From the NCBI RefSeq assembly GCF_022539665.2, contig NC_081334.1, positions 1,550,001 to 1,614,000 on the forward strand: a stretch of DNA of 64,000 bases. Direction: 5' to 3'. The position numbers and the translations under genes were made by a program. Shown in pieces: positions 11,735 through 27,164 of this stretch. Below the pieces are notes generated by a model. That model was not told the origin of the DNA, ran no database searches, and saw only the letters and a list, made by a program, of their open reading frames with translations. Origin of the DNA: Daphnia carinata. Its lineage: Eukaryota > Arthropoda > Branchiopoda > Diplostraca > Daphniidae. The first letter of the stretch is position 1. Each line of letters begins with the position of its first letter.

Positions 11735-14675
11735 TCAGACCCACGAATCTCCGGCTCCCTGCCCATGCGGGTCCATGTTGAGGCGCGACAGAGAGGGTGC
11801 CTCGTCGTATGTTCCGGTCAAACCCACATCCTGACCGGAACCGCCTTCATACTGTCGACTTCTTTTTTTGTCTCGATTCACTTGGGCGTACACAGGCTCG
11901 CCGGGTTTCTATTTATCCCAAAGACAAACAAGTCCGAAAAAAACAAAAGGGTTAGAAAATAACAATACTCTTTCATATTTTATGAAAACAAAGAATTTAC
12001 GGTTCCAGGTGGGAATATTCGCACGCCTCCGGCGGGTGGGGCGTGTGTTGATCCTTCTGCGTACTGCATATCAGCCAATGGGACATCGTCCGCCTTCATA
12101 AAACAACACAACAAAACGAAATTTGTAATGAAAGTTGCGGGACTGTAATAAATAAATAAATTTCTATTTTACCCGGTAAGTCTGCTGTCTATTCGCTTGG
12201 CCATTATTGTTCGCATTGGCGAAACCAGAAGCATTGCCGGACCGTTGAAGCGATAGAGTCTTGTCCTCGTAGCGGGTGCCTCCCTGACTGGACATCGGCC
12301 TGTTCAACGTCGAGTTGGCGGCCGAATGACTAGGAGACGAGGCGCCGCCTCCGCCCGACATCCCTCCTCCCGCTCCACCACCACTGCTTCCACTGCCGGA
12401 CACTGTACTGCTCCGGCTCACAAAATCTGACTCCTATCGTTTCACAATCAAGAAATAATTTTTTTTTTTAAATCCAAAATCAATGCGGAATGCAATTAAA
12501 TAAAAAGCCAAACCTTCCAGCCGGATTTCTTGTAAGCGTCTCGCAGTTCCTGATGCGTCCATAACGCGGCCAAGACCTGAGAGGCGAACTTGACCACCCG
12601 CGACGAGTAGCGCTGCTTCTGTCGTGTGATGGACACCAGCCGGTCGACGCCGCCTTCATCCAATAGAGAGCGGGCAAATTCGGCATTCTTCTTGATGACT
12701 TCGTTGAGAGTGGCCAGAACGGCGGCGATGGTTTCATCAGAAGCGCCGCCAAGATCGTGTTGTTGCTGGATTCCCTGTTGGTTTTTGGCATTCGCCGGTG
12801 GAGGTGTCGAAGAAGGCAGCTTCTGGACTAAGTCTCGCATGGCGTATTTACCTTCAGAAAAACAAAAGAAAAACGCCAATAAATATTTAGTGTGGCCCCA
12901 ATTAAGAAAAATGAAACTCTTCAGGTCAGCTACCGATAAGCTCCTTGTTGCGTTGATCTAGGGCCAAATTGCGCAAAGCTGTGGCCACGGCGCAGACGAC
13001 GCGATCGACTTCCATCCGCAGCAGCTCCACCAGAACGGGCAATCCTTTCTCTTTGCGGACGGCGGCTCGAATGTCGATCGATGGTTGCCAATAACAAGCT
13101 GCCAGATTTTGAATGGCACCAGCGGCTGCCTCCAACGTCTCCGGATTGGAACAGTTGGACAGCAAGGCCAAGTAAGGCTGCACGATGTCCGGCTGCCAGA
13201 GAAGTTCCATGCCTTTCGGTGGGTCGGATCGCTGCGGTAAATTTCCGCTCGATCCGCTATTAGCTGCCGCATTGGCGCCACTGTTTGTCGACGGCGATGA
13301 AGGTGAAGGCAGTAAAGTCCCACTCGCTCCGCTACCATCTTTCTTCTTCCGGCTGGCTCCGAAACAGCCTTGGTTCTCCCCTGTTTCACGAGATATTATT
13401 AATTTAAAATCAAATAATGAACATTGCGAAACAGGAAGAAGGGGAGGTAGGAATTTAAAAACCCTTGAATTTTACCAGAGTGTTGAGCCGTGGCTCTGGT
13501 TTGCCCTCCGCTACCTCCCGCTCCCGAACTGGGCGGCTGCTTGTCATAATTGGGATTAACCACCTCCTCGCAACGATAGGAAAGGTTGCGCAGGACACAA
13601 ATGACATTCTCCACACTCTTGTTATCCATGTGGTTCTGGTCGATGGCGCCTCGTACTAGATACAATAGGGCCTCCACTACCCCATCCTTTAGACGGAGTG
13701 CCTGACGAGCTTCGATTCCCGCAGAGCTGACATTCCTGCCAATCGATGAGAGAAAACGGGTTAGATGAAAACAGACACACACCGCAATGAAGCCAGCAAC
13801 GAAATTCAAAGAATTTCGATACAACCTTAGGATGCCGGAGCCGTTCCGCAAGAGAGGCGTCCAGTGGGTGGGACCCGGCTTTTTGCGGTCCCATCCCGAA
13901 TGGGGAATGATTACTTGAGCCACCAGAACAGATAGCGCCTCGTCCAGAATGATTCGCTTCAGTTCCTGTTACATTACGAATTTCGGACAATGCATTAAAA
14001 ATAACTGAACTTTCTACATAGCCTTCATGATGATGGCTTACCTCGCAAGAAGAGAGATTCCACAACACTCCCGTCACGAGCTCTTGGACGTCGGAATCGG
14101 GCCTCCTTGTGAGTAGCCGGACCAAGGCTGGTATACCGCCAGCTTTATGCAACGCTCTTTTGTTTTCGTCATTTTGCCGTCCGTATGAAAGATTTCTGGG
14201 GAAAATATTTGCAGGTGTTAGAACGCGTGAGTGACAAAGTACGTGATGATTGAGTTACCTGAGCGCTCCGCAAGCGTTGCGGTGAACGTCGGGCTGCTCT
14301 GACGAGATGAGGCCGACGAGGAGTGGGATGCCACCCAAGAGCCTCGTCTGTTGCTTAACCGGGTCACTGTTGTAGCAGAGATGCTGCAGGTAAGCGGCCG
14401 CGTTCGCCTTCACCACGGCGTTGGGGTTGTTGAGGAAGGCGATGACTTCGTGCAAGTCCGGATCGCGCCATCGTACACCTGTGAATTAATTTAGTATTAA
14501 TTTAAATGAAAATATAGAGAAAACTAAAATTTAATTGACTTCAAATTTCAATTAATTTGTCCTGGAAACTACGCTAATTCAAAGCTTACAACATTGCCGA
14601 TAGTAAACAAGCAAATAAACTAAACAAACAAAAATGAACAGTAACTAGCAAACGATAATAGAACGGAGTAGGAAA

Positions 14676-14718
<43 letters not shown>

Positions 14719-17700
14719 AGTTGAACCGACCACTTTTATCGAGTCCGATATTGAGACTGGCCATTGCTTCAGCCGGCACGGGTGGTGGTGGGCGAGGTTG
14801 ATAGGTGCCCTCGACGCCACCCGATCGGGATGGCGGAGGAGGAGCCAGCCTCCGCGTCGGACTGTGACCAGCCGAATTCATGCCAAAGTCTTGTTGTTGT
14901 TGCTGTTGATACTGCATCTGTTGGTCATCTTGATCGTCTTGATGTGAACGGTATCCGGAACCGGAGCCAGGGCCGGCCGTTGAGCCCGGATCCAAACCGT
15001 TGACATTGGCATAAGCGGCTCGACCGTAGGGAGAATGAGCTGCTACAATCACAAAGCATGCAAGCCAAACGCATCAAAACAAAACAAAAAAATGCAAACA
15101 CAAACTAAAATATAAACGCAAGCAAACATGCAATCAACGAAAGCCTAAACGAGTTCTAAAAATGGCAACGATGGACTTGGTCAAGAACGCAGCGGCCGGA
15201 TGACAACACACGTTACCCCGATGACGTATTTTTAATGACCACTTGATATGCACGCTACACTTTAAAGGCCTCAAACGAGAGTCAACAAGCAGAACGAACG
15301 GCCATCTCGAATCCCAACGGTCAGAAATTCTCTGCCGGTAGAAAAAAAAAGAGATACGAGGTGACAATAAATTTATTTCTTTTGAAATTTTTTGTCGTTT
15401 CGTTTTGCATGTTGCTTACTATGTCATCGCACGTACACGTCAAACTAGTAGTGAGGTAAAGAGAGACCTGTAGGACGTGTTACCGCGTTTGGCCAACCGA
15501 GACCAATAACAAAAACATGCTCTCTCTCGTCTTTTTCTTTCTTATTTGCTTTTATGAAATTGGGAAAACTAGCGGGTACAAAAGTGTCGAACTATTATTA
15601 CCGTAACGATCTGGCGGAATGGCGTTGTCCATTTCGGCATACCCTGACGGTGGATAAGGTAGGCCTTGCCTCGAATAATCTACACAAACACACAATCCAA
15701 ATCGAGAATTATTCCACAGATGAAATTTAAAAAAAAAAACAATGAAATCCTGATAAGTGAAAACGAAAAAAAGAGAAAAAATTCGCACAAAGCGGATGGC
15801 ACGGCGGAAGGTAGTGTTGGTATCCATCGTCACCCCATCCCAATTCGATGTAAACATGCGATTTAAACATGGCCGAATAGCTGAAAATCAAACAGATCCG
15901 GCCATACACCGGCACTGTACTGAGGTAGTGTCGTTTCCTCTCTCCTTTCCCCTCTCTCTCTCTCGCATACTCTTGGCCGCTTTACACACTAGTTGCATTC
16001 ACGGATGGTGGGGAAATGAGAGAAAAGACGGACTGATATTCAGCGTTGGGTGCGGATGCTTTAAAAATAGCGTGTCCGCACCAGCACTGCCAGCCACACC
16101 GAGCTACTATTCACAAACCCACGCAGCAGGCCCGCCTTTTCACCCATGCCCTCCCTGTCTATCTCTCTCTTGTCGCCCAATCTCTAAGAGTCGCTCAACA
16201 TTTTTCACTACGATGTATCGGGGAATAAATCACACATCTTTTCCTTCTTTCTCCGTGTCCATTGCGCACCCTAAACAAAAGTTTACCCCGACGTACGGTA
16301 AAGATCTTTGTACATTAGGCTCTCTGCTGTACAAAACAAGAAGTCACTGATGGACGACGTAATCACCTCCCTTTAGAAACAAGGCACATGCCAAAGATTG
16401 ACCCAATGGAAATGGGCAACCCTCCAACATCAGGCCGCTCAGATGCCAAAGGAATTGGGAAAGATATTTACACCGCAGTTTGCAATCGCAGTAGGTCTAC
16501 GTCCACACCAAAGGTGGGTGCTAAACAGCACGGACGTAGGCCGGAAATTGAGAAAATGGTATAGGCGCAATAACTAACCTCGGGAATGATGCGGCAGTGG
16601 CGACTCGGATTGTTCGCTGGGGGATGGCGGAGTAGGCGGCCGGTCGCCATAAATAGGTACACCGCCAGCCAGAGTGCCCGCATTGCTAGGATCCATGTCG
16701 GGATAGTCGCGGTAGAGTCCGGGTGGTTGGGCCGTTTGATAGGCGTAGTCCGGAGGCGGGCCGACGACAACGCCACCAGGTCCGCCACGCGGCCCGGCTA
16801 AATGTGGATACGGCTCGTAGTCGGCGTAGTTGGCCGTCCGTCCGTAGCCAGCCGGGCTGTGTGTGCGGTAGTCGGCTCCTTCGGCGATGTGTTCGTAGTT
16901 GGCGAATCGCTGCGGTTGCCCAACAACTGGAATGCCACTCGAGGAGGACCCGTTACGTCCGTAAGTGCCCGTCGAATGTGGCTGGCCCGTATATTCGCCG
17001 TAAGGATTGTAGGGATCGACCAGAATTGGTTGGCCGTCTGGCCCAATATGCTGCACCTCGCGGACTAACTGCGTCACCGTCGTCACCTATAGTGCAAGTC
17101 AAAATGGTTACAAATTATCAAGCACTGCCCATCATTCTTATCACGCACAAACACATGATTTTGAAGACGGATGTAGGTGCATGGGTCGGGGTAATCTGCA
17201 AAGATAATCAAGGAACAAACTAGGGGGATTTACAGAGTTATCTAGCTCTGTCATTTTTGGACGGTCCGATGACACAACCAACTGAGAACATCTGACATTA
17301 AAGTTTCAAAACGCTCTCGGCGGTGCGTAAAACACATTTTTTTTTGGGTGGTTTTTCGCCTTATTGTTTGCATGATTCAATTCCATAGCGCGGCTGTTAA
17401 GTGCCGTCGTAAAATGTCCGCCAACCACTCCTTTTTCATCATTTTTTTTTTTTACACGTGGGTTTGTTTGACGGTGGCACAGAAATCCGCCGCGCGTGTT
17501 TCAATGTTTTGTTGACTGGCACCCCAAATAATATACGCTAATAGCAAGGAACTAAACAATACTATGATATATCTCGTTATCTCTCGTTCGAATCTGCTAC
17601 AAAGTTCATTTCTAATTACATCATTTTCTCTATCCCACCCTCAAATTTGTTTGAAGAAATACTCGGCCACAAAATTGCGCAAAGTGCATAGAACTATCCA

Positions 17701-19603
17701 AACACAACCAATTTCGCAGTTATTTTACGTTATCCACATATTCTTTTTCAAAATAAAACATTTTCGCCCCCCCCCCCTACGAAAAAAAAAAAAATGAAAT
17801 AGCAGTCACACCATAAAGAGATCTGCTATTTTTAAACGAAATAAATACGTACTTGCTGTGTGGTGAGCTGCTGTTTGGTACGCGAAACTAAGGTGGCGTT
17901 GGCCGGAATTCCCGGAGACGATGTTGGCGCATCCACGTGACCGCCACCGGCCAGTCCGCCATTGCTGCTGGCGTACGTCGTATGTCCGTACGTCCCCGTA
18001 GGATCGGTTCCCAATCTGTTTCAACAAGAAATGATTTTAATCGAAATCGATAGCAATGTCAAACAAAAAACTTCATCAGCCGGAGAACATACAGAGCCGC
18101 TTCGTTTATCGATTCAGATACAAGGGACGGGGGGGCGCCCCGGTTCCACGTCCAAAATAGGCCCGTCCCTTGTATCCGCTGTTTGCTTCCGTGATTATTA
18201 ATCAATCTCGCTTCTTTCAAGTAATTCGTGACGATAACACAATCCTTGCATTTCATCTCGTTCGAAAGAACCCGAGCTCCCCTTTCAATAACCAATCGAA
18301 CTTCCAGAAATCGGATTCCGACTTCGCTCCGAGCCTTAAAGTAAACTTAAGATTACACAGAACAACAAGTAGGGAGAGATTATACTTTACAACTACGTTA
18401 AGCATAACAATTTTTCGAATAAGACCTGGGGAAAATTTCGTAAGAATAAATAAAAAGACTCTACATATCAAGACCCAGAGAATGCCTTTGCGCATAGGGG
18501 CCTTAAATCTAATAATAAACATCTCCGTACTGCAGCATCAACGTGCTCGGATGATTGAACCCAAGCGTGCTGATTTAAAATGGTACAACGAAGAAGAAGA
18601 AAGGAGTAAAAGCTGAAACCACTGGCTGCCATGACAACCTTTGAACTTACGTGTACTGAGGCATGACGTTGGCGTTTCCTTGGTTACCGTCGGCAGGATA
18701 GTATACTCGCCTGTATTGACAATCAATAACAAGAAAAGAATAAATAAATAAAAGCATGAACAAAATTGTAAATATATTGAACGTTGCGTAGACATTAAAC
18801 ACAGACAGTCGTCGTGGCTCTCTATTCATCTTGCGCTCAGTTCAAATGCTCACATAGTTGAGCATTTTCGCTGGCTAAGCGCATGTTTCTCTCTGTAACA
18901 TGCAACGCTCATAAGCCATTCGCAGGAGTGGCAGTAAGGGTTTTCAATGACTCGTGTGTTATTCGATCAGAATACCAGCAGGAAATCCGATCACACTTCT
19001 TTTTCCACTGGTAAGCATTTATTTTTGGAATTACAAAATTTATGTTTCTTTTTCTTGTTCAGTTTATTAGAACTGATAGGACGAGGAAAGAGGGACCGAG
19101 AAACCCAAACAAGAAAAGCCGAATGAATAAGGTCCACCCATGCAAACGATGAAGGGTAAAGGAATATATATATACCGTGTAAAGGTTTCCGTCTTGGAAT
19201 GGGTGCGCTCTTCGTGACTGGACTCCACTTGGCGTTCAACAAAACTATAAAAGTGCGATGCAGCAAACCCAAAGTGATGTGTGTTTTTTTTTTTTTAATG
19301 CACCGATACAGATCGCGCACACATAGAGAAACAACACCGGCAGTCGAGTCCAAGCAGGGGGTAAAGCAGAAGCCCATTAAAGGTTTGTTTTAAAACGTGT
19401 ACAGCCGATTACGAGATATAGAATAAGATTGAAAAAAAAAAATGAAATAAAAATGCAGTTAGTAGGGTTTGGGGAAAATAAATCCAGAAGACAAACAAGA
19501 TCATCCGTAGCAACGGTACATCAATCTTGTTGCTCCGGTTTAAAAAAAAAATGGAAACGTACAGGAAGGATTCGTTGGTCGAGGATGGCTGCGTCGACGT
19601 CAT
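11735..19603 (-). CDS. p120/delta-catenin family armadillo protein with PDZ-binding tail
   Basis: Family members bind the juxtamembrane part of classical cadherins and regulate adhesion and Rho GTPases. Sixteen coding exons on the minus strand: 19603-19563, 19244-19176, 18710-18651, 18015-17853, 17086-16579, 15679-15602, 15042-14734, 14478-14259, 14195-14042, 13965-13826, 13735-13476, 13380-12934, 12851-12514, 12433-12173, 12093-12001, 11908-11735. All junction phases agree, giving about 1104 residues. The N-terminal third is rich in Gly, Pro, Tyr and Gln, with a short Gln run. Armadillo repeats fill about residues 410-920 ([51 protein letters not shown]). The protein ends in DSWV, the PDZ ligand of vertebrate ARVCF/delta-catenin. 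The first three exons (57 residues) are the least certain. The start ATG at 19603 was chosen because a GTACGT donor follows in the needed phase. Confidence 0.88.
14680..14716. repeat. Poly-A tract in catenin intron 7
   Basis: A run of about 37 A on the plus strand, which is a poly-T tract in the catenin transcript, lying just downstream of the donor at 14733. It is a likely site of assembly or length error. Confidence 0.8.
18117..18176. repeat. 15-bp perfect inverted repeat (hairpin) in a catenin intron
   Basis: 18117-18131 and 18162-18176 are perfect inverted copies (GATACAAGGGACGGG) separated by 30 bp of GC-rich sequence. It lies in the intron between coding exons 3 and 4 of the catenin gene. 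It could be a small foldback element or an RNA hairpin. No function can be assigned. Confidence 0.6.
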
Positions 19604-22600
19604 AGTGTCCAATCGTTTAAGGGCTTATAAAGATGTCACTTTTTTTGTTTGTTTACCAACCCGTAGTAGTCATAAAGTCTGCCACAAGGACTAACATTAA
19701 ACCTAAGGTAAAAAGGTTTCTTTTTTTTTTTAGTTGTAAGCAAACAATGCATGCGATACGAAATAAATACACCAGTTCGGAGCGAGTAATGGACGTTAGA
19801 ACGGGCAAGTGGATTTATTGGGGACGAGACTAGATGGACGGGGAGAGTTCAAATTTGCTTCCACGTATGGACGAGAATAGGGGCATAGTCACGCTAGTGT
19901 CGCATTCGAGGGTTGGAACGCCCTCAACGAGACATTCGAAACCATTGGGGGCCCTCATTCGAGGGGCTGGTGGTACCGTCGATAACAACGGATCAACGGT
20001 AGACAGGCGTATGAGGAACATGGCGACAGATTGTCTCCGCACAGGAAGCGAAACAACACACGTCCCCAACTAACAAACTCACGGTCAGCTATTCACGACG
20101 GCGTTTCGATACGCTGTTCGATTTGATCGTCTGATTATTCCGGTCAAGCGGGAATGAGGCGAGAAAAGCGCGATAAAAAAAACGGGAATATTGCTTTTTC
20201 TTTTCGCTCCTCTGTAGAAAGAGCAACAACAAGAAAAGAATGGGGAGGCCCTGACGCACTAAAGGGACCGACTCGCTGACTCATTTTCCCCTCCCTTGTC
20301 TGTTTGTTGGACCGATTCCTTCTATCCGCTCTGTCCACATAAAACGAAAAGAAAAAGGGGGGGGAAGGCCTCACTAAGTTCCGTCCAGCTGTGCGACTGG
20401 AGTTGGAGAGAGATAGAAGAAGATGGTGAGAACGGGAGAGAGAAGAAAAAAAAAGATCCATACGTTACGGCTCTATCTCGTTGCGAATAATGAGATGAAG
20501 GGTCGAAGAGAAAAAAAAAAAAGCGGTACATATCCATCCATCTTTGTATCGATCAACTTCTCGAACACAGAGAAAAAGGGGTGGTCACGCGGGAGCCAAA
20601 TACGCGGTGGGTAATGAGTCAACTTGGAGGCATTCGGCAATTTTACAACCCTCCCTTACAAACCCATTTCTTTCATCCTATTCCTTTCTAATATGTTTGG
20701 AGTTGAGTGTTGGGCAGCAGAGAGGGGTGATTTTGTCACGTTCGGGACGTAAAACGTACTACACTGTTACAGCTGAGTTGTTAAAAAGGAATGCAAACAC
20801 AGAGATCGAGTGAGAAAAGAAGGGGTCGTGCAACACCTGGTCCATAAATGAGGCAGGCCATTTCTCTCGAATGTCGTCGCGAATCAGATTGCCTGCAACC
20901 GATGCCATATGGTGCCAATAAAGAAGGATGAACTATCAGGCAAAATAGCCCGTTTGCAAATGGCAAAGTAATCCACAAGAGACTCGGTTGCGAATACAGA
21001 CGACGGGTAACGAAATTCTAAGTAACTGCGTGAAGGATCGGACATTGTGCATAGTGTGCTTTTTCTTCTGCATAAAAGGGAAAATGAAAAGGCCCGATGT
21101 GAGTGCATTTAACAATGTTTAACTGTAAGCCAATCAACCACACAAGTATCTACATGTGTACAGATCTGGCATGCCAACTGTCTTCCTGTGGACACCTTTA
21201 TTAACACACATGCCAGTTTATATGCACTTCTACGATACACAGGAATAGGGAAGAACGGGAAAGGCAACGTTCTATAATGTTTTATTGATCTGTTTCCGAG
21301 CATTCGCCCCTCACCTATTTTTCTGCCTCCCTCTCTCCCCCCACATCCATCACCTTCTACATAGCAAATTTCATCTGCAAAAATCTATATGATGAAATAG
21401 ATGGGAATTAAATATACTTTTTTCAGTTTGACTGCAGAACGCTGTTAAAAAAAAAAAACATTTCACCCAGCTTGCCCCAGGTGAAATAAAAACTGAACTA
21501 TTTTGCAAACGGCTGGACAAGAAAGGAAACCAAAGATTTGGGAAAAAAATTAATTGTTTAAAAGGGCAAACGTTGACATTGGTTAGAAGGAAACCACGAA
21601 ACTATTACAGGAATAGTGTCTATCGAAAATGTGGTTAGTAAGTCACCAATTGGAGGATTATTGATAATGCAGTTATTTTACATAGAAATGTAAAGATGAT
21701 GGCTTACTTGGGTCCCTAGTATTGGCATTAGATCTGGATTTGATCCCCCATTCCAGCCAAGAAGGCTGTTGTTGGTTTTGCTCGGGGAGTCTTGCAATTA
21801 TCCGTGTTTACCATCCAGAAATGGAAGGGATATGAGTATGAGATGGCAGGAATAAGCCGACACTGTCAATCACCACTTGTTACACAAAGATGTTTGAAAT
21901 ACCGGTGAAACCTGCAAAATAATAATATCCAACAGAACCGTGACCTCGCCCAGCTTGTGTGGATACTGTAACTTGGCTGTACACACGGCGATACGGCGGG
22001 AAACATACGAGGTTTTCACAACAACTCCGCAGTCTGATGGTCCAGAGACTGCTTATAACTAATTGTCAGATAACTCAGTTAATTGTGAACAAACGAAGTC
22101 GCAGTGTCTGGTAAAACACACGTCAAAATATCAAGAAGCACAAAACCAACCCAGTGTTCATCAACTCGTTTGCTCTGGTAAAGCGCTCCTACTCCTTCCA
22201 TCGCTTGACAGCCTTGTGACGCCTTTTCGGACGGCGTTGCCACCTCTCCAAGAAACATGAATTTATTTTAGCCGTCTCGTCTACATCAGGATTCAGGATT
22301 TCAGATTACAGGTTCTCCATTCTTTACTGTGCAATAACCACATACTTTTAACTTATTAAGCCAACTAAATAATTAGGATATCGTCAGCATTATCATTCTC
22401 ATGTCAGAGGGTATGGGTTTGATTGCCAGAACTAGTACGTATGATACCTCATACCTGACTACGTCAAATAAGAGGCTCTGGTAATCGCCACCTAGTAGTC
22501 AAGAAAAGAGTTAAATAATGGAGTGACAAGCGGTTCCGCAAATCAGTCGATATTGCTCTGCGACATCCAAAACAATAACAAAGAAGTTGAAAAAAACGTT

Positions 22601-22843
22601 GACCAACTACGCTGTCAGCAGCTAACGTATGTCGTAAATCATTATGTGTTATACGTGATCAAAATTTTCTTTACAACACATAAGATATACCTTCATCTTG
22701 ATATTATCGAACGCTTTCAACGCTGAACGTAGAATTCCGTTATTACAGTTTTAATTATATATGGCTATTGAATAAGTTAGCCATTTATAACCATAGGGTT
22801 ATGAGACATACGCCATCTGACGCCTTTAAACAACGAATTAGCG
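19604..22843. other. Intergenic stretch, probably catenin 5' region
   Basis: No coding gene supported. The left part likely contains 5' UTR exons and the promoter of the minus-strand catenin gene, with many A/T runs. Around 21.7 and 22.4 kb there are tRNA-like repeat fragments. Open frames such as 20144-20461 are low-complexity Ser/Phe/Arg peptides. Confidence 0.45.
21698..21760 (+). repeat. Degenerate tRNA-like repeat, second copy
   Basis: Aligns block by block with the element at 229-296: GATGGC at the start, ATTGGCA and TAGA in the middle, a B-box-like GGATTTGATCCC and a terminal CCAG. A weaker relative may lie at 22379-22432 (GGGTTTGATTGCC). Confidence 0.35.
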
Positions 22844-24180
22844 ATGGCGTATCTTCAACGATTACGTTCATTATTGTCAGATGCTTGGCAAATATTCACC
22901 ATGAATGTGTCTTGCGATAACAAAATGAATGTTCTCAACACAGAAAGTGTTGAAGTGACCACCGCTGTTTCTGCCACAGAAGTAGCCACTTCATTGCAGC
23001 GAACTGTGTTGAAGTAACAGTTGTTTGTAAATTTTTTTCTGGAGGAAAACATTAATATTCTGCTTTATAATTCTAGACTTAAAGGAAAATATTTGTCTGA
23101 AGATGGAAAGTCTGTTCATTATGCAGAGCTAAAAAAGGATGATTTGTTTCAAGAATTTCAGTCCCAAGCAGAGCAACTTGTGCATGTGTCATTAGCAGAC
23201 CTGAATCCCATTCAAAGAAAAGCATTCTTCATAAGTAGTCTTTGTTTTTTGTTGAAAAAACTAATACCATGAGTAACACACTAACAATTTTTGTTTCCAA
23301 GATGTGTATAACACCTTAACCATACATGCACTTAGTAAGGTTGAGCCCCTCCCAAAATCCTTACTGGATATTAGCAATTTCTGGAAAAAATCAGCATACA
23401 ATATTAATGGGCTTGTGTTCAGTTTGGATGACATTGAGCATGGAGTATTACGTGGTAACACCTTTGCTCCACAGGAATTTTAATAATTTATTTGAATAGT
23501 AAATTGTCTTATTTTAACTAGCTAACACAAGGCATCCGGCTGCTCTCACTAAACCCTTTAAAGAAAATGATCCCCGCCTTCCGTTCAGCATGAAAGAACT
23601 AGACCCAAGGATACATTTTGTTCTTAACTGTGGAGGCAAGGTAAAATGAAAGAAAATTTTAATCTGAATGTTTTTCTATTAGGTTTTGACAATCATAAAA
23701 TTTTTAGTCATGCCCTGCAATCGGTGTTTACAGTGAAGCTAATCTGGAGGCTGCCTTGAGCAGCGCTACAAAAAATTTCCTTTCAGAAACAGTGCAAATT
23801 GATGGAAATATTGTTCATCTTTCGAAACTTCTCATGTGGTAAGTCTTTTTACCAGAATTGAAACACAAATGAATTAGTGATTATAGTTAATACTATCAAA
23901 AATGTAAACGAACTGCACACCCTTCGTATTTAGGTATGGCAACGATTTCGGATCCAATGACGAAGAGATCCTGAGGTTTCTTTACCTTTAATTTTTATCT
24001 TTCAAGCATTGCATAACGTGAAGTTAAGGTACGCAATATCTTAATACTTATTTCCGTGATTATAGGTGGGTAGCTCAACATTTGCCCGACATCCAAAAAA
24101 CAAGCATTATGCAACTGGTCGATTCGAAGCACGCTGAAGTAAAATTCGATGAATATAACTGGCTTATTAACGCCAGCTGA
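22844..24180 (+). CDS. DUF547 domain protein
   Basis: Seven exons, 22844-23013, 23077-23234, 23302-23454, 23522-23640, 23708-23838, 23934-23975 and 24066-24180, join in phase to 295 residues. The sequence matches the DUF547 family, common in plants, bacteria and some animals. Landmarks are LLDISNFWKKSAYNINGLV, LDDIEHGVLR, DPRLPFSMKELDPRIHFVLNC and GGKSCPA. The biochemical function of the family is not established; in other proteins it is fused to glutaredoxin or DEP domains, which are absent here. No signal peptide or membrane segment is seen. The first donor (GTAACA) and the donor at 23976 (GTTTCT) are weak, but the phases agree. The gene is convergent with the HAD-family gene to its right. 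Confidence 0.85.
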
Positions 24181-24803
24181 AATCAGATTAATTATTTTAG
24201 TTGATTTATTATTTTGATTCCACTGCATTTTTATCTGGCTATACAATCTCACACGACGAACCTACATACGTTTTTTTACGATTAGACCGTCGTCGTTCGA
24301 TAGAGGATACTATAAACGATACTAAAGAATTATTAGATTACGAAAATTTATTCCGTCATGAGAGGTGACATATTTGCACTTTTTTGGAGAACATGAAAAC
24401 AGTAGGACATTATTAGTTCTATCAACATTTTTATAAATAGGAAGATTCCAATACTTTACAAGAACTGAAGATGTAAACTGAAAGAATGCACGATGTTAAG
24501 CAAATTCACTGGGTTAAAGTTTTGATCACCAAACTGAAATGGTAAAATGCATTGGTGGAGAACGACAAATCAAATTGTACACTTCTATTATGCTATTTAT
24601 AGATCAAGGGGAAAAAAGTAGTGCCAAACAGAATTAAATTATTACCTAGGGGTTGCTTGGATGCAATATGTTTTGCACTGATTATTTGTCGTACCAACAA
24701 AGGGAATCATTTCGTCTCAAAAATTGAAATACGTGTCTTAAAGAAAATTTATATAAATGACGATGCACTAGAAATTCACAACCTACCCTCAGATGAGGTA
24801 TGC
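24181..24803. other. Convergent 3' intergenic region
   Basis: AT-rich DNA between two converging genes. It probably holds both 3' UTRs. No further feature seen. Confidence 0.5.
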
Positions 24804-26568
<1,765 letters not shown>

Positions 26569-27164
26569 ATTTTTCACTTGAAGATAAACAACGCGACTAG
26601 CAAGTTTCAAGGCTACGACGAAAATAATAAGCAAAACTGTTCTAAAATTAAGGCGGCAGCGATCGACGTCACGAGACGGACACAGATTTTGTCACGACAA
26701 CCGTCGTCTGCTGCGTATTTACAAATCTTATTAAGAAATCCATGTTGTGCATGACTGTAGTGTGGGCCTCCCGAAGGGTACTCATACACAAGGACTTTTC
26801 TGTATTTTTTTTTTTATTTACAGACGAAAATGCTTACGTTTTCTGCTAAGCTTTAATTCGTAATAAGACAAGTCGCGATAAAAGCTTAAAGGCGTATACA
26901 TTTCAACGGAGTAAGGTCTTACTTGTATGCAGTATCACAGGAAGATGGGGGGGGGGTCACATTTCGAATTTGCATGTGCTAATATTGGTCACCCGTAATG
27001 CCATGCCTTGGATCTTTTCGCACGTAATGAGCTTCTTGGTACCGCAAGTTGAACTATGTGCACCAAAAATTTGTTTTGCTTAAGAACTTTCATGTCCAAA
27101 TAGAACTGTGTAAGCTTATTTTTTTATTATACAGGACTACTAGATTTTTTAGGGTTTCATGTGC

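Noticed and set aside
12958..13389. Long open frame overlapping catenin exon 12
   Set aside because: It is an alternative frame of the same exon. The frame that continues the armadillo repeats ([12 protein letters not shown]) is the correct one.
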